A stretch of 59,322 nt of DNA, from assembly GCA_944329425.1 (NCBI GenBank), contig CALVIG010000004.1, positions 1-59,322 of the forward strand, read 5' to 3'. This document shows positions 19,683-28,084 of this stretch, one piece after another. The stretch is from an uncultured Bacilli bacterium (GTDB taxonomy: Bacteria; Bacillota_I; Bacilli_A; RF39; UBA660). Numbering within the stretch: the stretch's first letter is position 1; the number at the start of each line of letters is the position of its first letter. The notes under the pieces were generated by a model, which saw only the letters and a program-made list of their open reading frames with translations, had not been told where the DNA came from and did not search any database. Both the position numbers and the translations under genes were made by a program.

Positions 19683-19874
19683 TTACGCTTCCTTACGTTC
19701 AGCTAAAATAGTTTTCATTCTAGCAACGTCTTTTCTTAATTCGTGTATTCTTGAAGGTTTTTCTAGATTTCCAGTAGCTTGTTGCATGCGTAAATTAAAT
19801 ATCTCATCTTTTGCTTCAACAATTTTAGATTCAATTTGTTCAGTGGTTAATTCTCTAATTTCTTTAACCTTCAT
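19683..19874 (-). CDS. rpmC: 50S ribosomal protein L29
   Basis: A 63-residue L29: [17 protein letters not shown] and [18 protein letters not shown] are typical. The ATG at 19874 was chosen because L29 proteins begin here and GGTGGTGA lies upstream; a longer frame opens earlier inside rplP. It overlaps the rplP end by 11 nt. Confidence 0.96.
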   Translation of the reverse strand: MKVKEIRELTTEQIESKIVEAKDEIFNLRMQQATGNLEKPSRIHELRKDVARMKTILAERKEA

Positions 19875-20295
19875 TTGTTTCACCACCATTTTCTTTTGTT
19901 ACAAACTTACATTTAATTGGTAACTTATGCATTGCAAGCCTTAAAGCTTCACGTGCAACTTCTTCAGTAACACCTGATACTTCAAACATAACTTTGCCTT
20001 CCTTTACAACAGCAACCCAACTTTCAGGATTACCTTTACCTTTACCTTGACGAGTTTCCAAAGGTTTCTTTGTTAATGAAAGGTGTGGAAATATATTAAC
20101 ATAAACTTTACCGCCACGTTTCATGTAACGAGTCATAGCAACACGAGCTGCTTCGATTTGTTGTGCAGTAATCCAAGCACCTTCCTTTGCCATTAAACCA
20201 TATTCACCAAAACTAACTTTAGTGTTACCTTTAGATTTTCCTTCGTAATAAATTCTGTGAGGTTTACGATATTTAGTTCTTTTTGGTATTAACAT
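19864..20295 (-). CDS. rplP: 50S ribosomal protein L16
   Basis: A 143-residue L16: [14 protein letters not shown] start, [22 protein letters not shown] and [13 protein letters not shown]. The ATG at 20295 has AGGGAGGTAATAAAG before it; the open frame extends further upstream but only within rpsC. It overlaps rpsC by 23 nt, indicating coupled translation. Confidence 0.97.
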   Translation of the reverse strand: MLIPKRTKYRKPHRIYYEGKSKGNTKVSFGEYGLMAKEGAWITAQQIEAARVAMTRYMKRGGKVYVNIFPHLSLTKKPLETRQGKGKGNPESWVAVVKEGKVMFEVSGVTEEVAREALRLAMHKLPIKCKFVTKENGGETNEG

Positions 20296-20950
20296 CTTTA
20301 TTACCTCCCTTATTCTTTGAAGGAAGTATTTCACCTTTATAAATCCATACTTTAACACCAATCTTACCATAAGTTGTATCTGCTTCAGCAGTAGCATAAT
20401 CAATGTCAGCTCTTAAAGTATGTAAAGGTGTAGTACCTTCATTGTAGCCTTCGCTACGAGCGATTTCTGCTCCGTTTAAACGACCTGAACACAAAGTTTT
20501 AATTCCTTTTGCCCCAGCCTTCATAGTGTTTCTAATAGCTCTTTTTTGAGCCATTCTGTATGAACCCCTGTTTTCTATTTGACTTGCAATGTTATTTGCA
20601 ACTAATTGTGCATCCAAGTCGGGATTCTTAACTTCCATTATGGAAATTTGTACTTCCTCACCAACTAATTTATTTAAACTATTTTTTAACTTTTCGATTT
20701 CTTCACCGCCATGCCCGATAACAACACCAGGTTTTGCAGTACTAATTTTAACTTCCGTTTTCTTATTGTTATTTCTTTCAATAGTTATAGAAGAAACCGC
20801 AGCGTTCTTTAGTTTTTTTGATAAAAACTCACGAATCTTCATGTCATTTTCCAAAGTTTTAGAGAAATCTTTACTTGGTGCATACCATTTAGCAGTCCAA
20901 TCCTTGTTTATACCAAGTCTTAAACCTGCAGGATTAACTTTTTGACCCAT
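20273..20950 (-). CDS. rpsC: 30S ribosomal protein S3
   Basis: A 225-residue S3: [14 protein letters not shown] start, a KH domain with [16 protein letters not shown], and the C-terminal [12 protein letters not shown] and [10 protein letters not shown]. The C-terminal tail overlaps the start of rplP. Confidence 0.98.
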   Translation of the reverse strand: MGQKVNPAGLRLGINKDWTAKWYAPSKDFSKTLENDMKIREFLSKKLKNAAVSSITIERNNNKKTEVKISTAKPGVVIGHGGEEIEKLKNSLNKLVGEEVQISIMEVKNPDLDAQLVANNIASQIENRGSYRMAQKRAIRNTMKAGAKGIKTLCSGRLNGAEIARSEGYNEGTTPLHTLRADIDYATAEADTTYGKIGVKVWIYKGEILPSKNKGGNKDVNTKKN

Positions 20951-20967
20951 TAGTTTTCCTCCTTATA

Positions 20968-21300
20968 TTATCTTTCTGCAACAATCACTGTAACGTGACT
21001 AGTACGGTGATCATTCTTTGCAATTCTTCCTCTTGAATCAGGAACTGATCTTTTAAGTACAGGACCATCATTAACATAAGCTTCTTTTACATACAACTTA
21101 CTTTTATCAAGATTATGGTTATTTTCAGCATTAGCTACTGCTGAAGTTAAAACTTTTTTTATAACGCGAGCAGCCTTATTATTCATGTTATTTAAAACAC
21201 TCATGGCATCACTTACGTTTTTTCCGTTTATTAACCTCATAACTAAACGAGATTTTAAAGCGGAAATACGAACTGTTTTCGCAATTGCTTTCGCTTCCAT
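20968..21300 (-). CDS. rplV: 50S ribosomal protein L22
   Basis: A 110-residue L22 with VRISALKSRLVMRLI, and SRGRIAKNDHRTSH, the beta-hairpin end that lines the exit tunnel. Confidence 0.98.
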   Translation of the reverse strand: MEAKAIAKTVRISALKSRLVMRLINGKNVSDAMSVLNNMNNKAARVIKKVLTSAVANAENNHNLDKSKLYVKEAYVNDGPVLKRSVPDSRGRIAKNDHRTSHVTVIVAER

Positions 21301-21321
21301 GTTTATTCTCCCTTCTAGTTA

Positions 21322-21594
21322 TTACTTTTTATCTTTATTCTCGCCGTGTCCACCACATTTACGAGTAGGTGAGAATTCACCAAGTTTATGTCCAACCATG
21401 TCTTCTGTTACATAAACTGGTATGAATTCTTTACCATTGTGAACCGCAAATGTATGCCCAATAAAATCTGGAAATATTGTTGAACGGCGTGACCAAGTTT
21501 TAATTACTTCTTTTTTTCCTTCTTTGTTTAATTTTTGAACCTTTGTTAATAATCTAGGAAATACATAAGGTCCTTTTTTAATGCTTCTTGCCAT
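21322..21594 (-). CDS. rpsS: 30S ribosomal protein S19
   Basis: A 90-residue S19: [11 protein letters not shown] start, [22 protein letters not shown] and [11 protein letters not shown]. Normal length. Confidence 0.98.
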   Translation of the reverse strand: MARSIKKGPYVFPRLLTKVQKLNKEGKKEVIKTWSRRSTIFPDFIGHTFAVHNGKEFIPVYVTEDMVGHKLGEFSPTRKCGGHGENKDKK

Positions 21595-21613
21595 TTACAC
21601 TTCTTCCTTTCTT

Positions 21614-22441
21614 TTATTTTTTACGGCTTATAATTAACTTAGTTGAAGCTTTTTTACTCTTACGAGTCTTCATACCAAGTGCTGGTTTACCCCAAGGTGT
21701 CATTGGTTGTTTACGTCCTACTGGAGCTCTACCTTCACCACCACCATGTGGGTGATCGTTAGGGTTCATAACTGAACCACGTACCGTTGGGCGAATACCC
21801 ATATGGCGTGTACGGCCTGCTTTACCGAAGTTAACCAATGCATAATCAGCATTTCCTACTTCTCCGATAGTAGCCATACAAGTACCAAGTATTTTTCTTG
21901 TTTCACCACTTCTTAATCTTACCAATACGTATTTTTCTTCACGTCCAAGAATTTGTGCACTTGATCCCGCACTACGAGCAATTTGAGCTCCTTTTCCTGG
22001 CCTCATTTCAATGTTGTGAATAACGGTACCAACTGGAATATTAGCAATTGGCATTGCGTTACCAACCTTAACATCTACGTTTTGTCCACTAACAATTACA
22101 TCTCCAACCTTTAATCCGTTTGGTGCAATTATGTATCTTTTTTCACCATCTAAATAATTGATTAAAGCAATGTTAGCACTTCTGTTTGGATCGTATTCAA
22201 TTGCAGCAACTTTACCAGTAATATCAAATTTATTTCTCTTAAAATCAATAATACGGTATTTACGTTTTTCTGCTCCGCCACGGTGTCTTACCGTAATGCG
22301 TCCCATATTATTACGTCCATCTGTCTTTTTCTTCTTAACTACTAAGCTTTTTTCAGGAGTATTTTTAGTTATTTCATCATTAACCAAAGTACTCATTTGT
22401 CTTCTAGCATTTGTAGTTGGTCTGAACTTTTTAACTGGCAT
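21614..22441 (-). CDS. rplB: 50S ribosomal protein L2
   Basis: A 275-residue L2: [16 protein letters not shown] start, [17 protein letters not shown], and the C-terminal [16 protein letters not shown] with the histidine important for peptidyl transfer. Confidence 0.98.
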   Translation of the reverse strand: MPVKKFRPTTNARRQMSTLVNDEITKNTPEKSLVVKKKKTDGRNNMGRITVRHRGGAEKRKYRIIDFKRNKFDITGKVAAIEYDPNRSANIALINYLDGEKRYIIAPNGLKVGDVIVSGQNVDVKVGNAMPIANIPVGTVIHNIEMRPGKGAQIARSAGSSAQILGREEKYVLVRLRSGETRKILGTCMATIGEVGNADYALVNFGKAGRTRHMGIRPTVRGSVMNPNDHPHGGGEGRAPVGRKQPMTPWGKPALGMKTRKSKKASTKLIISRKK

Positions 22442-22456
22442 TATTTTTCCTCCTTA

Positions 22457-22729
22457 TTAGCTTAAGTCTAACTTGCTACCTTCAGCTAAAGTTACGATTG
22501 CTTTTTTGTAAGCTTTAGTTTTTCCTTCGTAGCGTCCTACTCTTTTTTTCTTAGCGCGAACACTTACCGTGTTAACGTTTGTTACTTTAACATCAAAAGC
22601 TTTTTCTACAGCTTGTCTTATTTGAACTTTGTTTGCATCCTTTGCTACTTTTAGCACTACTTTTTTTCCATCAGCTGATATATTTGCTGATTTTTCTGTT
22701 ATAATTGGTGCCTTTATTACGTCTTTCAT
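22457..22729 (-). CDS. rplW: 50S ribosomal protein L23
   Basis: A 90-residue L23 with IKAPIITEKSA, QIRQAVEKAFDVKV and VNTVSVRAKKKRVGR. Its ATG overlaps the rplD stop by one base. Confidence 0.98.
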   Translation of the reverse strand: MKDVIKAPIITEKSANISADGKKVVLKVAKDANKVQIRQAVEKAFDVKVTNVNTVSVRAKKKRVGRYEGKTKAYKKAIVTLAEGSKLDLS

Positions 22730-23355
22730 TACTTAAGCACCTCCTCAACATATTTTAATGCATCTTCAGTAATAACCAACTTATCACAATATAAAACGTC
22801 ATAAGTGTTTATTTCGTTTGCTAATATTAATTTAATTGAATCAATGTTTCTGGTAGCTAAAATAGCGTTTTCCGTTAATTCGGTAGTAACGATTAACAAT
22901 TTACCAGAAAGCTTTAACCCATCTAATAGCTTAAGCATGTCCTTAGTCTTATTTGTTTCAGCGTCAAACTTTTCAATTGCAACTATTTCATTAGCTTTAG
23001 CTTTGTAAGTTAACGCTGATTTAAGTGCTAAACGACGTTCCTTTTTATTCATTTTTTTAGTGTAGTTTCTATCTGAACTAGGTCCAAATACAACTCCACC
23101 ACCAACCCAGTGTGGTGCTCTTGTAGAACCTTGTCTTGCATTACCTGTTCCTTTTTGTCTCCATGGCTTTCTTCCACCACCAGAAACCTCACTACGAGTT
23201 TTAACTTTATGGCTACCTTGTCTTGCGTTAGCCATTGTTAAATTTATATGTTCATAAATGACTTGATCATTCGGAGTTATTCCCCAAACATCATCATTTA
23301 ATTTAATGTCTTTAATTTTTTCACCTTTTAAACTTAAAAGTGCTGTCTTTGGCAT
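22729..23355 (-). CDS. rplD: 50S ribosomal protein L4
   Basis: A 208-residue L4 with ARQGSHKVKTRSEVSGGG and KPWRQKGTGNARQGS, the tunnel loop. The ATG at 23355 has AAAGGAGG upstream and gives the usual MPKTALLS start; the longer frame lacks support. Confidence 0.97.
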   Translation of the reverse strand: MPKTALLSLKGEKIKDIKLNDDVWGITPNDQVIYEHINLTMANARQGSHKVKTRSEVSGGGRKPWRQKGTGNARQGSTRAPHWVGGGVVFGPSSDRNYTKKMNKKERRLALKSALTYKAKANEIVAIEKFDAETNKTKDMLKLLDGLKLSGKLLIVTTELTENAILATRNIDSIKLILANEINTYDVLYCDKLVITEDALKYVEEVLK

Positions 23356-23412
23356 TTTAGTTCCTCCTTTCATCACAAGTATAAACAATCACAATAAATT
23401 TAAATAACAAAA

Positions 23413-24153
23413 TTATTCAGCTGTTTCTTGTGATGTTTCGTTTATCTCAGTTTCAGCTTCCGAAGCGGTTTTAGGTTCTTCGTTTGAATAACTAACTAAT
23501 TCAACCTTTTCTTTTTTAACTTCAGGCATTTTAACAGCTGACTTGATGATAACTAAAGACTTTTTAGCACCTGGAACATTACCTTTAATTAAAATAACGT
23601 TTTCTTCAGGTATAACAGCTACTATTTCAAGGTTTTGCATAGTAACGGTTACTTGTCCCATGTGTCCTGGTAATTTCTTACCCTTAAATACACGCATTGG
23701 TCTCATTGTTCCTAAAGAACCAACACCTCTGTGATATTGAGAACCATGTCCCATAGGTCCTCTTGATTGATTGTAACGTTTAATAACGCCTTGGAAACCT
23801 TTACCTTTAGAGATTCCAGTAACATCAACCATTTCTCCTTCTTCAAAAACTTCTACGGTAAGTTCTTGACCAAGTTGATACTTACTAACATCTACTCCGC
23901 GAATCTCTTTTAAGAAGCGCTTAGGAGCAGTATTAGCTTTTGCTAGATGACCTTTTTCTGCTTTGTTACTTAGTTTTTCTCTTTTTGTGTCAAAACCAAG
24001 TTGAATAGCATCATATCCATCTGTTTCAGTAGTTTTGATTTGAGTAACAACGTTTGGTTCTACCTCAACTACGGTAACAGGAATAAGCTTACCATTCTTA
24101 GAGAAAACCTGAGTCATTCCTAGCTTTTTACCTAAGATTCCTTTTCTTTCCAT
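23413..24153 (-). CDS. rplC: 50S ribosomal protein L3 with acidic C-terminal extension
   Basis: A 246-residue L3. [26 protein letters not shown] and [28 protein letters not shown] are all present as short motifs along the protein. The usual bacterial length is about 205-215. The extra C-terminal 35 or so residues are rich in Glu, Thr and Ser. Confidence 0.97.
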   Translation of the reverse strand: MERKGILGKKLGMTQVFSKNGKLIPVTVVEVEPNVVTQIKTTETDGYDAIQLGFDTKREKLSNKAEKGHLAKANTAPKRFLKEIRGVDVSKYQLGQELTVEVFEEGEMVDVTGISKGKGFQGVIKRYNQSRGPMGHGSQYHRGVGSLGTMRPMRVFKGKKLPGHMGQVTVTMQNLEIVAVIPEENVILIKGNVPGAKKSLVIIKSAVKMPEVKKEKVELVSYSNEEPKTASEAETEINETSQETAE

Positions 24154-24169
24154 TTTTTCCTCCTAATAA

Positions 24170-24478
24170 TTATTTAATTTCAATATCTACACCACTTGGT
24201 AAATCAAGATGTTGTAACGCATCTATTGTTTCCTTGCTTGGTGATAAGATATCTATTAATCTTTTGTGGGTACGCATTTCGAATTGTTCACGTGAATCTT
24301 TATACTTATGAACAGCTCTTAATATCGTGTACTTTTGAATTTCGGTTGGTAATGGTACAGGTCCGCTTACCTTTCCTCCAGTACGTTTAACTGTTTCAAC
24401 TATTTTAGAAGCAGCTAAATCCAAAGAGCGATGATCATATGCTTTTAATCTAATTCGAATTTTATTTGTCATACTCAT
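24170..24478 (-). CDS. rpsJ: 30S ribosomal protein S10
   Basis: A 102-residue S10: [32 protein letters not shown] and [14 protein letters not shown]. First gene of the superoperon. Two ATGs lie 6 nt apart; the first is only 4 nt after GGAGG and the second 10 nt, so the true start could be either. S10 also functions in NusB-dependent antitermination. Confidence 0.98.
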   Translation of the reverse strand: MSMTNKIRIRLKAYDHRSLDLAASKIVETVKRTGGKVSGPVPLPTEIQKYTILRAVHKYKDSREQFEMRTHKRLIDILSPSKETIDALQHLDLPSGVDIEIK

Positions 24479-24603
24479 ATATCCTCCCTTCGCCTATATC
24501 TGGTATAGACTTGCTCCGAACGAATTACCTGAATTCCCTTTAAGTACAAAAGCAACTTAACCGGGTGTATCAGCAACCTCGCACATCTATGCATCTACAC
24601 GCA
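24479..24603 (-). promoter_or_regulatory. Structured 5' leader of the ribosomal superoperon
   Basis: About 125 nt of untranslated leader between the promoter and rpsJ. It is much more GC-rich than the surrounding intergenic DNA and contains several possible stems: GTGTA/TACAC, TTAAGT/ACTTAA, GAATT/AATTC and, just before the Shine-Dalgarno site, CTATA/TATAG (arms 24494-24498 and 24504-24508). The segment GGTTGCTGATACACCCGG resembles what I remember of rpsJ leaders in Bacilli. It is a candidate for autoregulation by a ribosomal protein; the effector is not known to me. Confidence 0.65.
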
Positions 24604-24609
24604 GTAACA

Positions 24610-24638
24610 ATTATATCAGAAGAATTCCTTTATTTCAA
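24610..24638 (-). promoter_or_regulatory. Promoter of the S10-spc-alpha superoperon
   Basis: Minus-strand TTGAAA (24638-24633), 17-nt spacer, perfect TATAAT (24615-24610). Transcription would start near 24603. No other promoter of comparable quality was noticed inside the roughly 14-kb operon. Confidence 0.85.
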
Positions 24639-24639
24639 G

Positions 24640-24885
24640 GGGTTTTTGCAAGTTTTTTAAACTTTTGTTAATTCACATTAAGAAGTCCCTTTTTAAATAA
24701 AAACTGCAATAAATTTAAATACATTATAATATATGTCACACTTCTCGCAGTTTAAATAAAAAACAAATTAAATACATTTAAATTAGAAAGATAAAAAAAC
24801 TATTAGCTCATGTACTACTCACAATCATAAATTAATTAATTTTATTAATAAAACATATATAACTACTATAAAAATGATGTTTTAT
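24640..24885. other. AT-rich intergenic stretch
   Basis: No gene is visible. The only structure noted is a loose inverted repeat AAACTGC / GCAGTTT (24701-24707 and 24747-24753) with a 39-nt loop; on the minus strand the second arm is followed by TTTTATTT. It could be a weak terminator or a relic. The duplicated surface-gene block begins near 24886. Confidence 0.4.
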
Positions 24886-24910
24886 AAATAATAATGCCAT
24901 TATAAATAAA

Positions 24911-24935
24911 AAATATCTAGATATTCTAGATATTT
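24911..24935 (-). terminator. Terminator of cohesin-like gene A
   Basis: An 11-bp perfect stem AAATATCTAGA/TCTAGATATTT with a 3-nt loop, followed on the minus strand by TTTATTT. The stop codon of the gene lies in the stem. Confidence 0.85.
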
Positions 24936-25584
24936 ATTTACCTAACTTTTTTAATCTTCTTACGCCAACTATTACTCCTGTTAAAACAATTAACGTAACC
25001 AAACCAATAATTACTATGTTTACATCACTTGTACTTGGATTTTTTATTTCATTTTGTGTACCATTAGTTGTTTGGCCTGCTTCTTCATTGGCATTTGTAT
25101 TTTGATTATTATTAGTTTCTTCATTTACTTCTTTTTTATTTACAAAAGTTAGTTTTTTCGTTACATTTCCGGCAGATTTTTCTACTCCATCCACGTTTCC
25201 TAGCATAATATCATTTACACTTAGTGTTATTTCTTGACTTTCTCCTACCGTTATTCCTTCTTTTATTTTTACCTTCATTGTTACTATATTAAACGTACCA
25301 GTTTTTTCAACGTCTGTATATAACTGTATATCTCCGTTTTCGGCATCTCCTTCCCATATATCTGATGCCGTTGGTATTATTTCAAACGTCTGATCTTCTG
25401 TGTTTAAACTTCCTGATACACTTATTATTTCTTCGTCCGTTGTTGCCTTTAACGTACACACTGCTTCTTCTTGAACGTTATACGTTTGTTTATCACATGC
25501 TATTTCTACTTTACTTGCAGCCTTGATGTTTAATGGCATAATTGCCATTAATCCTATTATCATTAAACTACATATCTTCTTCAT
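24934..25584 (-). CDS. Cohesin-like cell-wall protein with NPSTS sorting signal, copy A
   Basis: A 216-residue surface protein. Signal peptide (1-23), a beta-rich domain (about 25-150), a low-complexity Asn/Glu/Thr linker (150-180), then the sorting signal NPSTS (182-186), a hydrophobic stretch (188-208) and the basic tail RRLKKLGK. The beta domain follows the cohesin pattern: an N-terminal VEIACDKQTYNVQEE strand pair, SVSGSLNTEDQTFEI, FNIVTMKVKIKEG and an ITLSVNDIMLGNVDG ending. Two cysteines near its start could form a disulfide. NPxTS fits class B sortases. The ATG at 25584 has GGGTGA upstream and is 13 nt after the LRR-dockerin stop, so the two genes form an operon. The cohesin call rests on pattern only. 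Confidence 0.75.
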   Translation of the reverse strand: MKKICSLMIIGLMAIMPLNIKAASKVEIACDKQTYNVQEEAVCTLKATTDEEIISVSGSLNTEDQTFEIIPTASDIWEGDAENGDIQLYTDVEKTGTFNIVTMKVKIKEGITVGESQEITLSVNDIMLGNVDGVEKSAGNVTKKLTFVNKKEVNEETNNNQNTNANEEAGQTTNGTQNEIKNPSTSDVNIVIIGLVTLIVLTGVIVGVRRLKKLGK

Positions 25585-25597
25585 CTTTTCACCCTTT

Positions 25598-27703
25598 CTA
25601 TAACTCATTTATTTTTCCTTTAACATACCTATATAACAATGATACATCCATTATTGTTATTTTACCATCATTATTTATATCACTTATTAAAAGTGTTTCT
25701 TGGTCTGTTATTATGCTTCTTTTCTTTATGTGTCTATATAACATAGACACATCTATTATCGTTATTTTATCATCATTGTTTATATCACCTTTTAACCTTG
25801 ATGATACCGTATATGTTTTTATTACTTCACTACCATACTTAATATACAACTTACCATTACTATACTCTTTTGCTGCGTTTGTTACTTTAATATTATCTAA
25901 ATCAAACGTTTCATCTTTTCCTATTCTTATATTATCCTTACTTAAATCATACTTACTTGATGATACACTTACTATTTTGTATGATTCCATAACCGTATTG
26001 CCATACTTTATTTCCAAAGTATTATCATTCACCACCGTTGTTAAATTAACTAGTTTTATGTTACTTAAAGAAAAACTATTTGTTCCAACATAAATATACT
26101 CTTTACTTAAATCATAAGTAGTCGATGAATAACTTAATAACTTATAACTATCTAATGTTTCACCATTGTACTTTATGTTTAAAATATTATCATTTACCTC
26201 TAAAGTACAATTTATACAATTTATCTTGGTTTTATCAAACACATTTGTTCCAACATAAATATACTCTTTACTCATATCATACTTACTTGATGATACACTT
26301 ACTATTTTATATTCTTCTACAACAACATCTCCATCCATTACTTTAAAGATACTATTTTCTATCTTTCCAGTTCCATTTTCAACCGTTATATTTTTCATTA
26401 TAGTGCTACTATCGGTATCATTCTTAGTATAAATATATTTATCCTCTTTATTTATCTCATATTTATCAGACTTTATATCAAACACCTTTATGGTTCCTTC
26501 TACTACTAAATCTTCAGAATTACTTAAGGATGAAGATTTAATTCCTTTTAGTGTTGCTTTTAGAGAAGTCGTTCCACTTTTAAGTCCTTTTATTGTTCCA
26601 TCTTCATAAGTTGCAATATCACTATCTTCCATTTCATACGTAATTGGAAATTGCTCTGGTAATTTTATATTACCAACACTATTACCTTCCACAACAGTTC
26701 CTTTAATTAGTCTATATTCTCCAAGTGATAATGGATTGTTATACAATTCCAAACGTTTTAAGGCGGTATTCTTACTTACATCTATACTACTTATGTTATT
26801 AGAATTCAAATCCAAAGTTGTTAATGCTGTATTGTTACTTAAGTCTATACTACTTAAGTTATTAAGCCTCAAATCCAAAGATATTAAGGAGGTATTCTTA
26901 CTTAAGTTTATACTATTCAAATTATTACCACCCAAATCCAAAGATGTTAAGGAGGTATTCTTACTTAAGTCTATTTCACTTATGTTATTACCACCCAAAT
27001 CCAAATATGTTAATGCAGTATTGGTGCTTACATCTATATTGTTTAGATTGTTACTATCCAAATACAAAGCTTTTAAAGCAGTATTATTACTTAAGTCTAT
27101 ATTGTTTAGATTGTTACTATACAAAAACAAAGTTTTTAAAGCAGTATTATTACTTAAGTCTATTTCACTTAAATTATTATGACCCAAATCCAAAGTTGTT
27201 AATGCTGTATTGTTACTTAAGTCTATTTCACTTAAATTATTATGACCCAAACCCAAAGTTGTTAATGCAGTATTTTTACTTACGTCTATACTGCTTAGAT
27301 TGTTATAATACAAATCCAAAGATTTTAAAGCGGTTAATTTTTCCAATCCTTTTGCACTTGTTATTTTTTCATTAGATGGTTTAAATAAGTCATCATAACT
27401 AATACTTGTTATAGTGCTTAACTGCTCATCCGTTAGGTTTGTTGTATATGGTAAACTTGTTTTATTTTCTTTGTTATATGCATCCACTACTGCTTTATAA
27501 AATATCTCATCATCAAATGCTTTATTAGCAGGTGCTCCTTTATTTATTACGCTTGCTATTATACTATTTATCTTCGTTGGGTTTGTTAAATTAATGTATA
27601 TAAAAGCTGAGGTAAATATCATTAAGAACATTATGGTTAACAATACTACTTTTCTTTTATTCTTTGTTATTAAACTTATTATTTTATTCATTCTTTTTTT
27701 CAT
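25598..27703 (-). CDS. LRR surface protein with C-terminal dockerin, copy A
   Basis: A 701-residue secreted protein. An N-terminal hydrophobic segment (about 18-38) is a signal peptide or anchor. A cap region leads into ten 21-residue leucine-rich repeats (about 123-332) of the form TALxxLxLxxNNLxxIDxSxN, the last one a divergent cap. An Ig-like region (GTTSLKATLKG) follows, then four tandem modules of about 55-60 residues starting near SDKYEINKE and SKYDMSKEYIYVG. The C-terminal 63 residues are a type I dockerin with two F-hand calcium loops, DINNDDKITIID and DINNDGKITIMD. No sorting signal is present, so attachment is expected through the dockerin. GGTGAG lies 8 nt before the ATG. Confidence 0.9.
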   Translation of the reverse strand: MKKRMNKIISLITKNKRKVVLLTIMFLMIFTSAFIYINLTNPTKINSIIASVINKGAPANKAFDDEIFYKAVVDAYNKENKTSLPYTTNLTDEQLSTITSISYDDLFKPSNEKITSAKGLEKLTALKSLDLYYNNLSSIDVSKNTALTTLGLGHNNLSEIDLSNNTALTTLDLGHNNLSEIDLSNNTALKTLFLYSNNLNNIDLSNNTALKALYLDSNNLNNIDVSTNTALTYLDLGGNNISEIDLSKNTSLTSLDLGGNNLNSINLSKNTSLISLDLRLNNLSSIDLSNNTALTTLDLNSNNISSIDVSKNTALKRLELYNNPLSLGEYRLIKGTVVEGNSVGNIKLPEQFPITYEMEDSDIATYEDGTIKGLKSGTTSLKATLKGIKSSSLSNSEDLVVEGTIKVFDIKSDKYEINKEDKYIYTKNDTDSSTIMKNITVENGTGKIENSIFKVMDGDVVVEEYKIVSVSSSKYDMSKEYIYVGTNVFDKTKINCINCTLEVNDNILNIKYNGETLDSYKLLSYSSTTYDLSKEYIYVGTNSFSLSNIKLVNLTTVVNDNTLEIKYGNTVMESYKIVSVSSSKYDLSKDNIRIGKDETFDLDNIKVTNAAKEYSNGKLYIKYGSEVIKTYTVSSRLKGDINNDDKITIIDVSMLYRHIKKRSIITDQETLLISDINNDGKITIMDVSLLYRYVKGKINEL
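26708..27336 (-). repeat. LRR array A: ten 63-bp repeats
   Basis: Tandem 63-bp units encoding 21-residue leucine-rich repeats, nine full plus one divergent C-terminal cap. Repeats 2 and 3 differ in only one residue in the encoded protein. Confidence 0.9.
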
Positions 27704-27762
27704 ATTATACACTCACCACACTATAATTATTGATAACTAATACTGCTCGCCACCTTATGTTT

Positions 27763-27792
27763 ATAGTATCATTAATAATAATTAGTGGTCAA
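27763..27792 (-). promoter_or_regulatory. Predicted promoter of LRR-dockerin gene A
   Basis: Minus-strand TTGACC (27792-27787), 18-nt spacer, TACTAT (27768-27763), about 60 nt upstream of the ATG. The same boxes occur in copy B. A short palindrome, GTCAA-AATA-TTGAC, overlaps the -35 box in this copy. Confidence 0.55.
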
Positions 27793-27840
27793 TATTTTGA
27801 CTTTTCTTGTGGATAATTTTGTGTCAATTTTTGTAAAACA

Positions 27841-27900
27841 AAAAAACACCTTAAAGGGTGTTAATCTCTGATTTTGCCAAACAAGTTAAGTAAACTTAAA
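27841..27900 (-). pseudogene. Relic of the 3' end of the Bax-inhibitor-like gene with its terminator
   Basis: The minus strand encodes ILSLLNLFGKIRD followed by a stop and an AACACC...GGTGTT hairpin with T-run. The intact gene at 32667-33338 ends LSLLNLFGKSRD followed by the same kind of hairpin. Nothing upstream of these 13 codons resembles that gene, so this is a fragment copied along with the LRR-cohesin unit. Confidence 0.88.
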
Positions 27901-28080
27901 ATCAGCTATCAAAAATACACAGCAAATAATTTCGTAGCTGATGATGATACTTTGTTTTTTACTAATAGAAATATTTTTAGACGTATTTATATACATTTAT
28001 ATTATGAATTTATAGTTTCATATTTTTTAACATCAAATCATAATAAACAATTTAAGCTATTAAAAACATAATTTTGTTTA
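27901..28080. other. AT-rich spacer at the duplication breakpoint
   Basis: About 180 nt downstream of the sortase gene with no convincing gene. It opens with an inverted repeat ATCAGCTA / TAGCTGAT (arms 8 nt, 26 nt apart, 27901-27942), directly at the end of the duplicated block. A small plus-strand open frame here overlaps the relic and has no family features. Confidence 0.5.
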
Positions 28081-28084
28081 TTAT
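28040..28084 (-). terminator. Possible long-loop hairpin after the sortase gene
   Basis: 11-nt perfect arms ATAATAAACAA / TTGTTTATTAT (28040-28050 and 28074-28084) enclosing 23 nt. The T-run expected of an intrinsic terminator is weak, so the role is uncertain. Confidence 0.4.

Larger units (their letters stand above)
24886..27900 (-). repeat. Duplicated block, copy A (LRR-dockerin + cohesin-like genes)
   Basis: This block repeats 29251-32706. From 24886 to roughly 26.7 kb the two copies are aligned at a constant offset of 4365; I noticed only two differences (24896 G/A and 24942 C/T). The LRR arrays then differ in length by 441 bp. Upstream of the LRR start codon the copies differ at roughly ten positions over about 190 bp. 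The homology ends at about 27900, inside a relic of the Bax-inhibitor-like gene. Confidence 0.93.

Noticed and set aside
25542-26093. Identical 183-codon plus-strand open frames at 25542 and 29907
   Set aside because: They are antisense shadows of the duplicated LRR-dockerin and cohesin genes; their identity only reflects the duplication.
27874-28071. 65-codon plus-strand open frame
   Set aside because: It begins in the relic of the Bax-inhibitor-like gene on the opposite strand, has no ribosome-binding site and no family features.
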